IMG/VR virus record: IMGVR_UViG_3300023181_000037
Location: 1 to 51,610 of that record
Origin: a virus
Strand: one strand, 5' to 3'
DNA: 51,610 nucleotides
The notes beneath the pieces are model-generated. The model was given only the letters and a program-made list of their open reading frames with translations, ran no database searches and was not told where the DNA came from. The position numbers were made by a program, and so were the translations under genes. This document shows, piece by piece, positions 6,880 through 15,170 of the stretch. Numbering within the stretch: the first letter of the stretch is position 1; every line of letters starts with the position of its first letter.

Positions 6880-7682
6880 GGGTCCCATATTTTAGTGATC
6901 TCTTCAACCCGCCTATCAACTTCCGATCGGTTTGCATTATAGAATTTCACATCATCCGGCGTCAAATCGGTAGGGTCTTTAAACATCTTTTCGGCAACGT
7001 CCTTGATGCAGCGCTGGCGCATCTTTTCATGCTGATATGGCACTTCCTGTTTAGGCTGCTTTCGTGCGGATTGGGTCATTTGCTCGAAGACCCGCAAGGC
7101 TTCGGCTACATCTTCTGGGGACACGTAAGGTGTGATTTGCTTTTGCTCTGTTTGAGGCTTTGACCCCTCTCCGTAAACAAAGGCCCGGGCGGCATTGCTT
7201 TCCTCTGCGTATTCAGAAATCCACATCAGCAATAAACCGGGCGTTAAAGCCCCGTAAATCTTCCCATCGTAGGATTCTGTCGTGAGCTCCCCCGTTAGCT
7301 TGTTCTTGCGGCTAACAGACCGCTTTACGTTGTATATTCCTTTCTTCGCCCTAGCCACGAAGTGCTTTATCTCGGCAAGATGCAGATAGTGGTAATCCTG
7401 GTGCATCAGATCTGCAGTCTCCTCGATTTCACTACTGCTCCATTTTGCCCGGTAGAATTCCAGTATGTGCATGATCGCCACCTCGAAAACTTCAAGGCCG
7501 TTAATTCTGCTGCCCGTTCCAGCATTGAGGGCCGAAATTGATTGCGATCCAAGGGATAGCACTTCGGCCGGCAGCTGTTCAGCCCGTACCACTATTCTGG
7601 AGACGGCGCTCGGCCATTCGGGCAAGGTGGTCGGCGTTATAGCCACCTGCTGGTTGTTCGCTAGTTGAATTTTGTTGTCCAT
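6876..7682 (-). CDS. Replication-associated hypothetical protein, 268 aa
   Basis: Unrecognised protein lying between the replication-organiser gene and the DnaA-like gene. Residues 60-130 look helical (GLEVFEVAIMHILEFYRAKW, ADLMHQDYHYLHLAEIKHFV), a tract GKIYGALTPGLLLMWISEYAEE follows near 138-160, and the C-terminus is charged. It overlaps the upstream gene by 104 nt; no internal ATG is close enough to remove this. Likely part of a phage primosome by context. Confidence 0.7.
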   Translation of the reverse strand: MDNKIQLANNQQVAITPTTLPEWPSAVSRIVVRAEQLPAEVLSLGSQSISALNAGTGSRINGLEVFEVAIMHILEFYRAKWSSSEIEETADLMHQDYHYLHLAEIKHFVARAKKGIYNVKRSVSRKNKLTGELTTESYDGKIYGALTPGLLLMWISEYAEESNAARAFVYGEGSKPQTEQKQITPYVSPEDVAEALRVFEQMTQSARKQPKQEVPYQHEKMRQRCIKDVAEKMFKDPTDLTPDDVKFYNANRSEVDRRVEEITKIWDP

Positions 7683-8412
7683 TGAATTCGTGTTTAGGTT
7701 TTACAAATCCCTTCCAACCGTTCGCTATCGTGTGGTGAAGAATTCGGATTGCGTAAGCTTCGATGCCATTTGACATCCTGGATAGTTCGATCAATGCGAG
7801 TTGCTCGCTATGAAGCCCTTTGTACTGGAATTTGAATTGTTGCATTTTGTATTCCTTCCAGTGCGTCCACGCCTCATTAAAAGATTCGGTTTCCCAAGGC
7901 ATTGTAATCATCCTCGGCGCCTGCGGTTTTGGCGTTGGGGGGGGCGGCGCAACGGGGGGCTTTTCTTCAGGGATTTGGTAAGGATGAATGAACGGCTCGC
8001 TTTGCGCGTCAGCGCTATTATTCCTTTCCTGTTCTCCATTCCCTTTCTCCATTCCCTTTCCTGTGATGCTTGTACCATCTAAGCACGGTGCTGGTATGGT
8101 GCTTGGCTTCTCTTTGATATTCGGCTGTTGATGCTTAGTGAAATTGCATATCTGAATTATGGGGACGCTATAAGAATTGTGTGTATATCTTAAAATGAAC
8201 CCCATTTTCTTTAACACTTGCAATCCACCTTCTAAATCGTACTCCTCGTAAGGGAATATTTCGGCCTTCAATCTCTTTGGCCGGTCCTCAATTCTGCCTT
8301 CTCTATCTGCCTGTGTCCATAGGCCAATAAATAGCAATCGGACCATTGCCGGCAGTTCAGCGAGATCTTCATGCTTGAAGAATTCCGGCTTAATCGTTCT
8401 TATCCTGGCCAT
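7579..8412 (-). CDS. Phage replication organiser (DnaD-like N-terminal domain)
   Basis: 277 residues from the ATG at 8412. The opening MARIRTIKPEFFKHEDLAEL followed by RLLFIGLWTQADREGR is the winged-helix start common to phage replication initiators related to DnaD-type proteins. A longer form from 8475 would overlap the upstream gene. A Pro-rich linker (PEEKPPVAPPPPTPKPQAP) at about 150-170 separates it from a C-terminal helical domain (WKEYKMQQFKFQYKG). Probably binds the phage origin and loads the host helicase. Confidence 0.7.
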   Translation of the reverse strand: MARIRTIKPEFFKHEDLAELPAMVRLLFIGLWTQADREGRIEDRPKRLKAEIFPYEEYDLEGGLQVLKKMGFILRYTHNSYSVPIIQICNFTKHQQPNIKEKPSTIPAPCLDGTSITGKGMEKGNGEQERNNSADAQSEPFIHPYQIPEEKPPVAPPPPTPKPQAPRMITMPWETESFNEAWTHWKEYKMQQFKFQYKGLHSEQLALIELSRMSNGIEAYAIRILHHTIANGWKGFVKPKHEFNGQQNSTSEQPAGGYNADHLARMAERRLQNSGTG

Positions 8413-8446
8413 TTTTAAATAGGTTGTGTGTTTATAAAATCCGCTC

Positions 8447-8890
8447 TTATTTCGCGCTGGGGGTGCAGAGTTCATTCACCTGGTCCGGCATCATTTCGGC
8501 GTACATCTTGCCCTCAAACAGGCCGTTTATAATCTGTTCGGCGTAGTCCTGCCCCTGTGCATTCAGCTGTAAGAAGATGGTTATAATGGCGTCAATACGG
8601 AATTCATCCTGGCGCAAATCCTTCATAATGGTTTCCATGTTCCGGCGCTGCTCTTCGGCGTCTTTGCCTTTAATATTCTCCAGCACGCGCTGCTCTATCA
8701 TCCAGCACCTTTCGGCGAGATTTCCAAGGAATACCTTTTGGTCAAACTTGGCCTTTGATTCTGTGGCTGATAGGTCAAACTGAGCCTTTGCGGATCTGAC
8801 ATAGTGAAGGGCTTTGGATAATTCCTTCATGCCTGGCTTCATGATCTTACGCGTATTGGCGTTGTTTTCGGTTGGTGGTTGGGTGCTCAT
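8447..8890 (-). CDS. Hypothetical helical protein, 147 aa
   Basis: Mostly helical, charged protein. Start overlaps the methyltransferase stop (ATGA). It lies directly upstream of the replication organiser. No domain recognised. Confidence 0.65.
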   Translation of the reverse strand: MSTQPPTENNANTRKIMKPGMKELSKALHYVRSAKAQFDLSATESKAKFDQKVFLGNLAERCWMIEQRVLENIKGKDAEEQRRNMETIMKDLRQDEFRIDAIITIFLQLNAQGQDYAEQIINGLFEGKMYAEMMPDQVNELCTPSAK

Positions 8891-9585
8891 TTCAGAATAG
8901 TTTCGTATGATTCGATTGCTTTGAAGATTTGTAAGGGTATAGCCGGGATTAAGGAGTTACCAAGTGATCTATGTCTGTCCACCCTTCGGGGTACCCCATT
9001 AGCCACTCCATAAATTCTATCCTCGGAATCCCGCCAAGCTGTGTGCTGAGGCTTGTCCCACCCTGTGAAAATTTGCCTTTCCTGTAGCCGGTCTCCGACG
9101 CAAGTGGGGTAGAGTATAATGTAAGCTCTTCGTCTACGTTGTGCGAGGCCAAATTGGTTGCCTTGTAGACGTTGCCATTCCGCATCATACCCGATATCGG
9201 AATAGGCGTTGAGGATTGTTGCAAGTCCTCTTTTGTTAATAACGGAAGAGTTTTCGATAATAGCGTATTTCGGTCGGATCTCATCGACTGCCCGCAGCTG
9301 TTCCCGCCATAGCCCACTTTTTGATCCGTCAACGCCTTTCGCGGTTCGGGATGCAATGGAGACGTCTTGGCAGGGAGAGCCGCCTGTGAGGATGTCGATA
9401 ATACCTCTATAAATAGAGAAATCTGTTGCGCGTATGTCGGCATGTTCTTTAGCTTTAGGGAATCTCAATCTTAGCAATTGTTGGCAAAATGGATCAATCT
9501 CGCACCATGCAACCGTATCCCAGCCCATCCATTTAGCCGCCAGGGAGAACCCGCCGATGCCTTCAAATAATCCCAGGTGTTTCAT
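8887..9585 (-). CDS. DNA (cytosine-C5) methyltransferase, short form
   Basis: 232 residues. Motif I is GLFEGIGGFS (5-14), motif IV GGSPCQDVS with catalytic Cys72, motif VI is ENS rather than the usual ENV (111-113), motif VIII QRRRRAYII (149-157) and motif X SLGNSLIPAIPLQI near the end. It transfers methyl from SAM to C5 of cytosine. The target recognition region is very short compared with typical 300-400-aa enzymes. Having no restriction partner nearby, it probably protects phage DNA. Confidence 0.88.
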   Translation of the reverse strand: MKHLGLFEGIGGFSLAAKWMGWDTVAWCEIDPFCQQLLRLRFPKAKEHADIRATDFSIYRGIIDILTGGSPCQDVSIASRTAKGVDGSKSGLWREQLRAVDEIRPKYAIIENSSVINKRGLATILNAYSDIGYDAEWQRLQGNQFGLAQRRRRAYIILYPTCVGDRLQERQIFTGWDKPQHTAWRDSEDRIYGVANGVPRRVDRHRSLGNSLIPAIPLQIFKAIESYETILK

Positions 9586-10277
9586 AGTTCTGTTTTAGAT
9601 AGTCTACTGGAGCTTAACCCCAGGGCTTGGGGTGTTCTGTTTTGGCGAATAATCAATGGGTCGATGTGAGCAGGGATGGTTTTGTAGGTTTTCCCGGTTT
9701 CATCCACAAAACCGATGCTTGAGCTTTTGGTAGTCCTTTTGCCAACGTTATACCATGCTACGGAGCCCCAATGATTTGGAGTGCAGGTACTATCGCCAAA
9801 CTCTTTGTCAGTTTTCTTTATGGTTGTTCCTTCCCGAACAAGACGCCAGCCTTCTGGAATGGTAGTTGACCAAGCCAAACGAGATAATTCTAAGCTGTGA
9901 TCTTGATATTTATTTTTTCTACTTGGTGTTGTTCGGTCAAACCATTCATCCCGCATCTCTTGCAGGAGGTATAATAACTGCCGCCTCGTATGTTGATTGG
10001 ATATGTCGATGCCGCTGCTAATCGAAGTATCGTCTGCCATTTCTTCAACTACAGCGAGCTTATATAGGGCGCGCCCGTATGCAGGGTTACCATACCATAA
10101 TACCCGACTCTTAGCCAACTTGCTATTCTTGGAGAGGTAAGACAGGTTGTATTGGTTATAGGCATAGCCTAATGCATGATCTTGCGACAGATGCCGCGAT
10201 ACCATCACTCTGATTAATTGCATGGAGCTTTTCGGCGCCCATCTAATTGCTATGTAGGTGCACTTCCAGGTTTTCAT
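9582..10277 (-). CDS. Hypothetical protein coupled to methyltransferase, 231 aa
   Basis: The stop overlaps the methyltransferase start as ATGA. The protein is basic, rich in Ser, Thr, Tyr and Trp, with no motif I can assign and no signal peptide. Context suggests joint expression with the methyltransferase. Function unknown. Confidence 0.65.
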   Translation of the reverse strand: MKTWKCTYIAIRWAPKSSMQLIRVMVSRHLSQDHALGYAYNQYNLSYLSKNSKLAKSRVLWYGNPAYGRALYKLAVVEEMADDTSISSGIDISNQHTRRQLLYLLQEMRDEWFDRTTPSRKNKYQDHSLELSRLAWSTTIPEGWRLVREGTTIKKTDKEFGDSTCTPNHWGSVAWYNVGKRTTKSSSIGFVDETGKTYKTIPAHIDPLIIRQNRTPQALGLSSSRLSKTEL

Positions 10278-10278
10278 T

Positions 10279-10656
10279 TCAGCTAAATTTTAGTCCTCGT
10301 TCTTTGGCTTCCTCAGCCGATAATTTGTCGTGAAGGTGTTGGTGGCATGGCTCACAGATTGGCACCCAGCTCTCAACATCGAGATAATGGGAACTTCTAT
10401 TGCAGCCCGACCACGGATGATGTACATGCGCCGTCTTACCCGTGCACCCCGGCAGCTTCACTTCGCAAACCGGATGCTCCATTTTGAATATGATGCACTT
10501 ACCAGCGTACACTCTATCAGCTGCAGCCTGCTTTACACTCTTTCTATTGGGTGCTGCTAATTGCTTACCGGACTTGTTTAATATTCTCAGGTGATAGTGA
10601 CAAAGCAATTCCCCTTCAACTGTTGCTGCGGGTCTCTTGCAGGATGGGCAGTTCAT
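10279..10656 (-). CDS. HNH-like zinc protein, 125 aa
   Basis: The N-terminus has CPSCKRPA with a later CHYH, a zinc-finger arrangement. Residues 64-112 (CEVKLPGCTGK, then AHVHHPWSGCNRSSHYLDVE, then PICEPCHQHLHD) match the pattern of phage HNH nucleases: paired Cys with an HH and a terminal H. Such proteins act as junction or packaging-related nucleases. Stop and start overlaps link it to the PAPS-reductase-like gene. Confidence 0.65.
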   Translation of the reverse strand: MNCPSCKRPAATVEGELLCHYHLRILNKSGKQLAAPNRKSVKQAAADRVYAGKCIIFKMEHPVCEVKLPGCTGKTAHVHHPWSGCNRSSHYLDVESWVPICEPCHQHLHDKLSAEEAKERGLKFS

Positions 10657-11492
10657 GCAGCCTTATTTAGAAAGGTGAGTAGAGATAGTTTCCCGCTCAT
10701 AATGTCCTCAACCCGTGGGTCGTCGAGGTTATCGAATTTCTGCCCACACTGAATGCCACACTCCGGGATAATAATGCTCTGCTTTCTGCCTGCATTTGGA
10801 TCCAATTCGTCAAGGAATGTGCCGTTGATACAGCTATGCCCCGCAACCCGTTCGGCTTTTGCCATACGAGCATAATAATCGGGGAAGTCCACCCGAATCT
10901 TATTCCAATACCCCTGGGCGCCTTTCGTGCAGCCGATGCAATTATTGTTGTTGTACCCGAGCTGATACATAACTGGCAGTTCAATACCTGCATTGAGGAT
11001 CAGCCCGGCGCATTCCGCTTTATCTACTCTATTTTCAATAAGAGGGAAAGCTGACTGTATTGCGGGATTATCTTCAATGAACCGGATAGCCCTGTTTATT
11101 TGCTTTTTGTTGCATTCAAAGCCCCAAACCTGATAAGAGTGCTGGATTGTATCTTCAATGAACCGGCGTACCTCCTTTTTCAATTCATTCGTGCACCGCG
11201 CGCCGTCCGGCCCATTGACATACTTTGTCTTTTCAATCACCTCATACTGATCGGCAAAAAATCGGTTTTGGTATTGTTCAATCGGCTGGCCATACCATTT
11301 TTCACAATCCGCTTTGAAACGTAAGGAATCCGGGTGGTGGCTGTCAATGTGGATATAGCAAATCCTTACCTTCTTGAACATCTTCAAAGCCATCTTACAG
11401 GCCACAGCACTGGTGATACCGGCAGACCACCATGCAATAACAGGCTTATCGGTTATTATGCTTTCGTGCTTGTAATCGGGGAATAAGCTCAT
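10653..11492 (-). CDS. PAPS reductase-like (PP-loop) protein
   Basis: 279 residues from the ATG at 11492, which lies after the terminator at 11514-11540. A PP-loop-like motif WWSAGITSAVACKMAL opens the domain and the central NCIGCTKGAQGYWNKIR is typical of phage phosphoadenosine-phosphosulfate-reductase-family proteins. A late Cys pair (CGIQCG) may bind metal. Phage members are of uncertain role; proposals include sulfur metabolism and nucleic-acid thiolation related to DndC. Confidence 0.75.
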   Translation of the reverse strand: MSLFPDYKHESIITDKPVIAWWSAGITSAVACKMALKMFKKVRICYIHIDSHHPDSLRFKADCEKWYGQPIEQYQNRFFADQYEVIEKTKYVNGPDGARCTNELKKEVRRFIEDTIQHSYQVWGFECNKKQINRAIRFIEDNPAIQSAFPLIENRVDKAECAGLILNAGIELPVMYQLGYNNNNCIGCTKGAQGYWNKIRVDFPDYYARMAKAERVAGHSCINGTFLDELDPNAGRKQSIIIPECGIQCGQKFDNLDDPRVEDIMSGKLSLLTFLNKAA

Positions 11493-11513
11493 TATTTTGG
11501 ATTTAGGTGGGAG

Positions 11514-11540
11514 AATAAAAGGCAGCGTTACGGCGCTGCC
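11514..11540 (-). terminator. Leftward intrinsic terminator before PAPS-reductase-like gene
   Basis: GGCAGCG (11521-11527) pairs with CGCTGCC (11534-11540) around a 6-nt loop; the minus strand then reads TTTTATT (11514-11520). It divides the early region after the RecT/exonuclease block and may reduce downstream expression. Confidence 0.8.
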
Positions 11541-11560
11541 AGTGTTCAATTAGAAAATAT

Positions 11561-11848
11561 TCATGCGAGTTGTAGCCTGATCCAATCCATATGAGGATTG
11601 ATGCATTCCCATTCGCCTGCAGCTTTTCGGCGCTCAATCGTTTTTGAAACCCTTTCCATGATGTAGTGTCCACTCTGCGAAGCCATAAAGAACACTTCAT
11701 CCCCATCTTCGATCACCGTTTCTGGATGAATCTGCGCGTCAACGAATCGGGTCTTGCCCTCGCTAAACGGTCGCAGGAAGCATTCTAAAGGGTGTTTGCG
11801 TGCGATATTGTTGCCCTTTGCGCTGCCGCTTAAGTTGTGAGTTGTCAT
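11561..11848 (-). CDS. Hypothetical protein, 95 aa
   Basis: Follows the exonuclease with a 25-nt gap and precedes a strong terminator, so it probably ends a transcript with the recombination genes. Segments include EDGDEVFFMASQSGHYIMERV and a Trp-containing tail. No domain recognised. Confidence 0.6.
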   Translation of the reverse strand: MTTHNLSGSAKGNNIARKHPLECFLRPFSEGKTRFVDAQIHPETVIEDGDEVFFMASQSGHYIMERVSKTIERRKAAGEWECINPHMDWIRLQLA

Positions 11849-11873
11849 GATATTTGTGTTTTAAAGTGGGCTT

Positions 11874-12665
11874 TTACCCTTTAGAAATTATAGTAGCATT
11901 AATAGAAGGATCGTGTTCTGCGAGTAGGATTGAGGGTGATGGTAAACCCATGAGCCGCCTATTTCTAATGATCATTGATTGGTGATCACCCCACAATTCC
12001 CCGAGGTATGCTCTGGCGGCTGTAATACATGCCTTAAGCGTCTCTATTTTTTCGTCTGAATGTTCTACGTCCCAAACCTTAAAGCGTTCTTCCAGCGGCA
12101 TGTTATCGTAGTTGTGTGCCTTACGAAGCTCATTGCACAGGTCCAGGTAATCAGGATCTTCCATGCTTACGAAGTGGTGTTTATACCACAGCTTTCGCTC
12201 TTCGTCAATCAGCATGTGCTCCGGGGTATTGTTCAGGCAATAGAACAATCGGAATTGTTCGGCGCCGTCGAGCCACATATAACCCCGTCCCTGCCATTCG
12301 TAGTCCCAGGTTAAATCTGCCTTGCCGAACGTGAAGCGATCCCATGCGTTCTTGATGTCATACACAATCCCGTCCACCGCTGTGTCCTTTTCTCCGTGGA
12401 TCCAGCCGTTGCGCTTGCGCTCTTTATTTTTAAGCACCAATTTGCCCTGGTGAAGTGTCTTTTGAAGTAATGTGATACCGTCCTCCTCCTGGTAGATGCC
12501 TTTCTCAAAGTATTTGCTGGTAATGTCCTTCTGAATACCGTTGATGTGTCCAATGAACAGGTCCAACAGGTAGGTCTTGTTTGTATCCGTCAGCTTCCCG
12601 GACTTGCTTACGATTTTCCCGAGTGCGCTGCACCGGAATTCATGTTTTGAGAAGTCCATGATCAT
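11874..12665 (-). CDS. YqaJ/lambda-type exonuclease (PD-(D/E)XK)
   Basis: 263 residues. A PD-(D/E)XK core is visible: HGEKDTAVDGIVYDIKNAW gives the E/D...D-I-K catalytic pattern, followed by the helical segment YEWQGRGYMWLDGAEQFRL usual in phage recombination exonucleases. It would resect double-stranded ends to give single strands for RecT, whose gene is just upstream. The start overlaps the RecT stop as ATGA. Confidence 0.82.
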   Translation of the reverse strand: MIMDFSKHEFRCSALGKIVSKSGKLTDTNKTYLLDLFIGHINGIQKDITSKYFEKGIYQEEDGITLLQKTLHQGKLVLKNKERKRNGWIHGEKDTAVDGIVYDIKNAWDRFTFGKADLTWDYEWQGRGYMWLDGAEQFRLFYCLNNTPEHMLIDEERKLWYKHHFVSMEDPDYLDLCNELRKAHNYDNMPLEERFKVWDVEHSDEKIETLKACITAARAYLGELWGDHQSMIIRNRRLMGLPSPSILLAEHDPSINATIISKG

Positions 12666-13612
12666 GCTGCTTTAGATAATTGTTCCTTCCGGGCCAAAAA
12701 GTCATCCATCAAATCATCTGTTACGTGCTCATACACGCTGTCCAGCTGCTCAATCGTCGTGGCGCCGGCAATAAAGTCACGGATGCGGTCTGCTTCCTTT
12801 TGCGCTGCAATAGCTTCCGGTTTGATCACTTCAGCGTCCGCATCTACATATTCCACATCATTTGTATCAACATCTTTAATAACCGCCTGATCGCTTAGAA
12901 CCGCCCTTTGCATCTCAATAGATAGTGGAGCATTTTTGGAGAGGTTCAATTTGGTGACGGTCTTTAGTGCCATGCCTTCAAAGTCATCTTTCCAAAGGCC
13001 GTAGCCCTTTTTAAAGGTTTGGCTGTACTTCATGGCGTGGGCCGTTACTTCCGGCAGGTACATGAGGAAGGTCTGTTGAAAGCCATTGGCAAGCTTAAAG
13101 AAGGATACATAAGCGACGATCTTTGTTTTTGCCCGCGCTTCCTGGTCATCTATCCACTGAAATTCAATGTCACCGGAAAGCCGGTCATGCTTCTTTATTT
13201 CCCCTTCCCGTACGTCTGTGGCGTTGAGGCGCTGGAATTGACCCGAGCGTATTGCCAGCTGCTTAAAGCCCTTGTAGCCCATCTGAAACTGCGCTACGGT
13301 AGCCCAGCGGTCAGGTTGTCCGTCTGTGCCCTTAATCTTTGTCTTGTAGGGCACGATGTAGGCAAAGCCCAGGTTGTTATTAATCGGCAGGTCAAGCGTG
13401 GCGGCTGTTGCTGCAGCCTGGTACACGCTGGTGGGCTCCGCACTCTTAAGCATCTCATTGGATGCCACGACCTGGAGCACAGATGTCATAAATCCCTGGG
13501 CTTTCTTACCCAGCATTTCTTCAAACTTCTTGCGGACGTCGATGCGTTCGAAAAGTGTCTTGGTGGTTAGCTGTTTCTGTTGTGTCGCTAACTGCTGTCC
13601 TTGCTGTTCCAT
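12662..13612 (-). CDS. recT: RecT-family single-strand annealing protein
   Basis: 316 residues, near the usual RecT length. The characteristic core is present: LPINNNLGFAYIVPYKTK followed by QFQMGYKGFKQLAIRSGQ, then KHDRLSGDIEFQWIDD and FLMYLPEVTAHAMKYS. The C-terminus is acidic. It anneals complementary single strands made by the neighbouring exonuclease, serving recombination-dependent replication and repair of the phage genome. Confidence 0.92.
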   Translation of the reverse strand: MEQQGQQLATQQKQLTTKTLFERIDVRKKFEEMLGKKAQGFMTSVLQVVASNEMLKSAEPTSVYQAAATAATLDLPINNNLGFAYIVPYKTKIKGTDGQPDRWATVAQFQMGYKGFKQLAIRSGQFQRLNATDVREGEIKKHDRLSGDIEFQWIDDQEARAKTKIVAYVSFFKLANGFQQTFLMYLPEVTAHAMKYSQTFKKGYGLWKDDFEGMALKTVTKLNLSKNAPLSIEMQRAVLSDQAVIKDVDTNDVEYVDADAEVIKPEAIAAQKEADRIRDFIAGATTIEQLDSVYEHVTDDLMDDFLARKEQLSKAA

Positions 13613-13656
13613 TGTTTATTGAGTGTTGTTGTTTATAACTTGAGTGATAAAAGGGA

Positions 13657-13809
13657 TTAATCTTCAACCGGCATGTTCCGAAGCCAAATCCAGGTTCTTA
13701 CACAGTCTTTGGGTAGAAACTTCATGGCAATGGATATGATCTTTACGAACATTGCCAGCTTGATCTGACGCTTTAGATCCTGAAAGGCTGGGCTGAATTT
13801 TGTAGGCAT
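13657..13809 (-). CDS. Hypothetical basic protein, 50 aa
   Basis: Begins at the ATG at 13809, just after the hairpin terminator at 13821-13857. Basic and hydrophobic (LKRQIKLAMFVKIISIAMKF then VRTWIWLRNM). It could be a membrane-active peptide or a chance ORF. No family recognised. Confidence 0.4.
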   Translation of the reverse strand: MPTKFSPAFQDLKRQIKLAMFVKIISIAMKFLPKDCVRTWIWLRNMPVED

Positions 13810-13820
13810 ATGGATTGTTT

Positions 13821-13857
13821 TAAAAAGAAAATCCCCGATCGGGTTGAACGGGGATTT
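13821..13857 (-). terminator. Leftward intrinsic terminator after tRNA-like sequence
   Basis: AAATCCCCG (13829-13837) pairs perfectly with CGGGGATTT (13849-13857); the minus strand continues with TTCTTTTT. It lies 10 nt past the 3' end of the tRNA-like sequence, as expected for the terminator of a tRNA or small RNA gene. Confidence 0.85.
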
Positions 13858-13866
13858 AAAAAAGGG

Positions 13867-14001
13867 TGGTGAGGGCAAGGATTTGAACCTGCATGAGTAG
13901 TCTCGGTCACGTTGTACACCGCTTTGGCCTACCTTCTGTCACTGTTGCGCTACCGATATTTCTTTAAGGACAATCGCGTCTACCAGTTCCGCCACCTCAC
14001 C
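13867..14001 (-). tRNA. tRNA-Leu-like sequence with insertion (probably degenerate)
   Basis: Read on the minus strand the ends form a 7-bp acceptor stem (GGTGAGG with CCTCACC plus A). A class II D-arm (GCGGAACTGGTAGACGCG) follows the 5' end, and the T-loop TTCAAAT precedes the 3' end. Between them lie about 85 nt instead of about 45. A CTTAAAG stretch could be a UAA anticodon loop, and CGTGACCGAGACTACTCATG could be a long variable arm. The T-stem has one unpaired base. It may be an insertion-bearing tRNA-Leu(UAA), a tRNA mimic or a relic. Confidence 0.45.
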
Positions 14002-14040
14002 ATGTACCAGATACAATCCGTCTGGCGGCGGTAAGCGTCT

Positions 14041-14235
14041 TTATTCCTTTGGCCATTCGGGCTTTTGCATCCAGTGCGTGACTATTGGCATAGGCTTCCC
14101 AGTGTCGTAGCCGACGAAGAAAGTAGAATCCTTTTGACGCATTGCGAATTGCATGGATCTAACTCTATTTTCATCAATTGCGATCACTTTCTCTTCTGAC
14201 TCAGGCAGTTGGTCCTCTACTTTTATCCATTTCAT
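14041..14235 (-). CDS. DUF551 family protein, 64 aa
   Basis: The start MKWIKVEDQLPESEEKVIAI and the end IVTHWMQKPEWP match the well-known DUF551 pattern (W-I-x-V-x-D-x-L-P ... V-T-H-W-M). These small proteins are common in phage accessory regions; no biochemical function is established. Confidence 0.85.
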   Translation of the reverse strand: MKWIKVEDQLPESEEKVIAIDENRVRSMQFAMRQKDSTFFVGYDTGKPMPIVTHWMQKPEWPKE

Positions 14236-14281
14236 ATTCTTAGGTGGTTTTAGCTTTCGCTTTTAGTGAGAGAGGGGGGGA

Positions 14282-14662
14282 TTATGCTGCCAGACGTTCG
14301 TTTGCTTCATCTACGGTCAAATACTTGCCTTCAATGAGGCCAATCAACATATCAGCAATGAATGCCGGCTTATAGGTATCTGATATTTTAGCATCTGGGT
14401 TGCAGAGGTAGTCTGGCAAATCCTGGTCTTTATCCATATAGGCGGATAGCATGGCCCCAAGTTCTCCGACGGTGAACAGCGGGGTAGATTCCGATGCGTT
14501 GCCGTGCTTGCTATTCCATGCGAGGCCAACCTCTCGGAAGTAATCTTCGCCGTCCGAATCAAGGTATGAGTAGACAATGCACTCGTCATCTGGATGCTCA
14601 ATACCTAATGCTATCAACTTCTTTGCGTGTTCTAATGAGCACACTTGATCTTGCAATTTCAT
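14282..14662 (-). CDS. Hypothetical protein, 126 aa
   Basis: Acidic soluble protein with a repeated type of opening (CSLEHAKKLIALGI) and a middle LFTVGELGAMLSAYMDKDQDL. This resembles small hypothetical proteins frequent in Bacteroidetes prophages, but I cannot name a family with certainty. It is preceded by a 115-nt gap that holds a plus-strand hairpin. Confidence 0.65.
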   Translation of the reverse strand: MKLQDQVCSLEHAKKLIALGIEHPDDECIVYSYLDSDGEDYFREVGLAWNSKHGNASESTPLFTVGELGAMLSAYMDKDQDLPDYLCNPDAKISDTYKPAFIADMLIGLIEGKYLTVDEANERLAA

Positions 14663-14757
14663 ATAATATTCTTGTGTTTACCCGCTTCCTTAATTAACCA
14701 TAAAAGGAGTAAGAAGAAGCGGTGAGTGAAATAAAAGAGGGTAATATTCAATAGGTA

Positions 14758-14788
14758 GGGTAGCAGTTGGAGCATCGCTACCCTTTTT
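14758..14788 (+). terminator. Plus-strand hairpin/terminator overlapping a minus-strand gene end
   Basis: GGGTAGC (14758-14764) pairs with GCTACCC (14777-14783), followed by TTTTT on the plus strand. No plus-strand gene precedes it. A TATTCTTG box at 14667-14674 (one mismatch to TAnnTTTG) could start a transcript of about 105 nt ending here. Confidence 0.5.
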
Positions 14789-15167
14789 GAAATACCTGAA
14801 CGGGGTGAGCCTCGCAGGGGTAGTGTGGCCAGCACTTGTCTGCGGTATCGCGCACATACATCCGATTTGATGTAAGCCGGATTTTCGCTCCAACGTATAT
14901 AATACCGGCATTTTGGCTATTATAGACTACCCGGATAAAATGGCGGCCGTGCATATAGTCTACATCAATCCGAGACCCAAAGCCTCCAAATGTTGTAGGC
15001 TTGCTTTTCTCGCAACTGTATGAATCGATTCCATTCCGCTTGAAAAAGGCATTTGATTTAGCAGATGATGGGTAGTATTGATAGTGAGAAAAGCTACCAA
15101 AGGCTTCTAGTCGCGCCGCAATCAACTTGATATTTTGGGCCGTTAGTGTTATGTATGAGCGTGCCAT
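14778..15167 (-). CDS. Hypothetical protein, 129 aa
   Basis: Beta-rich, Tyr- and Ser-rich protein beginning MARSYITLTAQNIKLIAARL, with Cys residues near the C-terminus (KCWPHYPCEAHP). Three nt separate it from the upstream gene. No family recognised. Confidence 0.6.
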   Translation of the reverse strand: MARSYITLTAQNIKLIAARLEAFGSFSHYQYYPSSAKSNAFFKRNGIDSYSCEKSKPTTFGGFGSRIDVDYMHGRHFIRVVYNSQNAGIIYVGAKIRLTSNRMYVRDTADKCWPHYPCEAHPVQVFQKG

Positions 15168-15170
15168 AAC

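Noticed and set aside
8949-9443. 164-aa frame on the minus strand
   Set aside because: It is a second frame inside the cytosine methyltransferase, whose catalytic motifs are complete.
13019-13570. 183-aa plus-strand frame
   Set aside because: Antisense to recT, which has its full family pattern.
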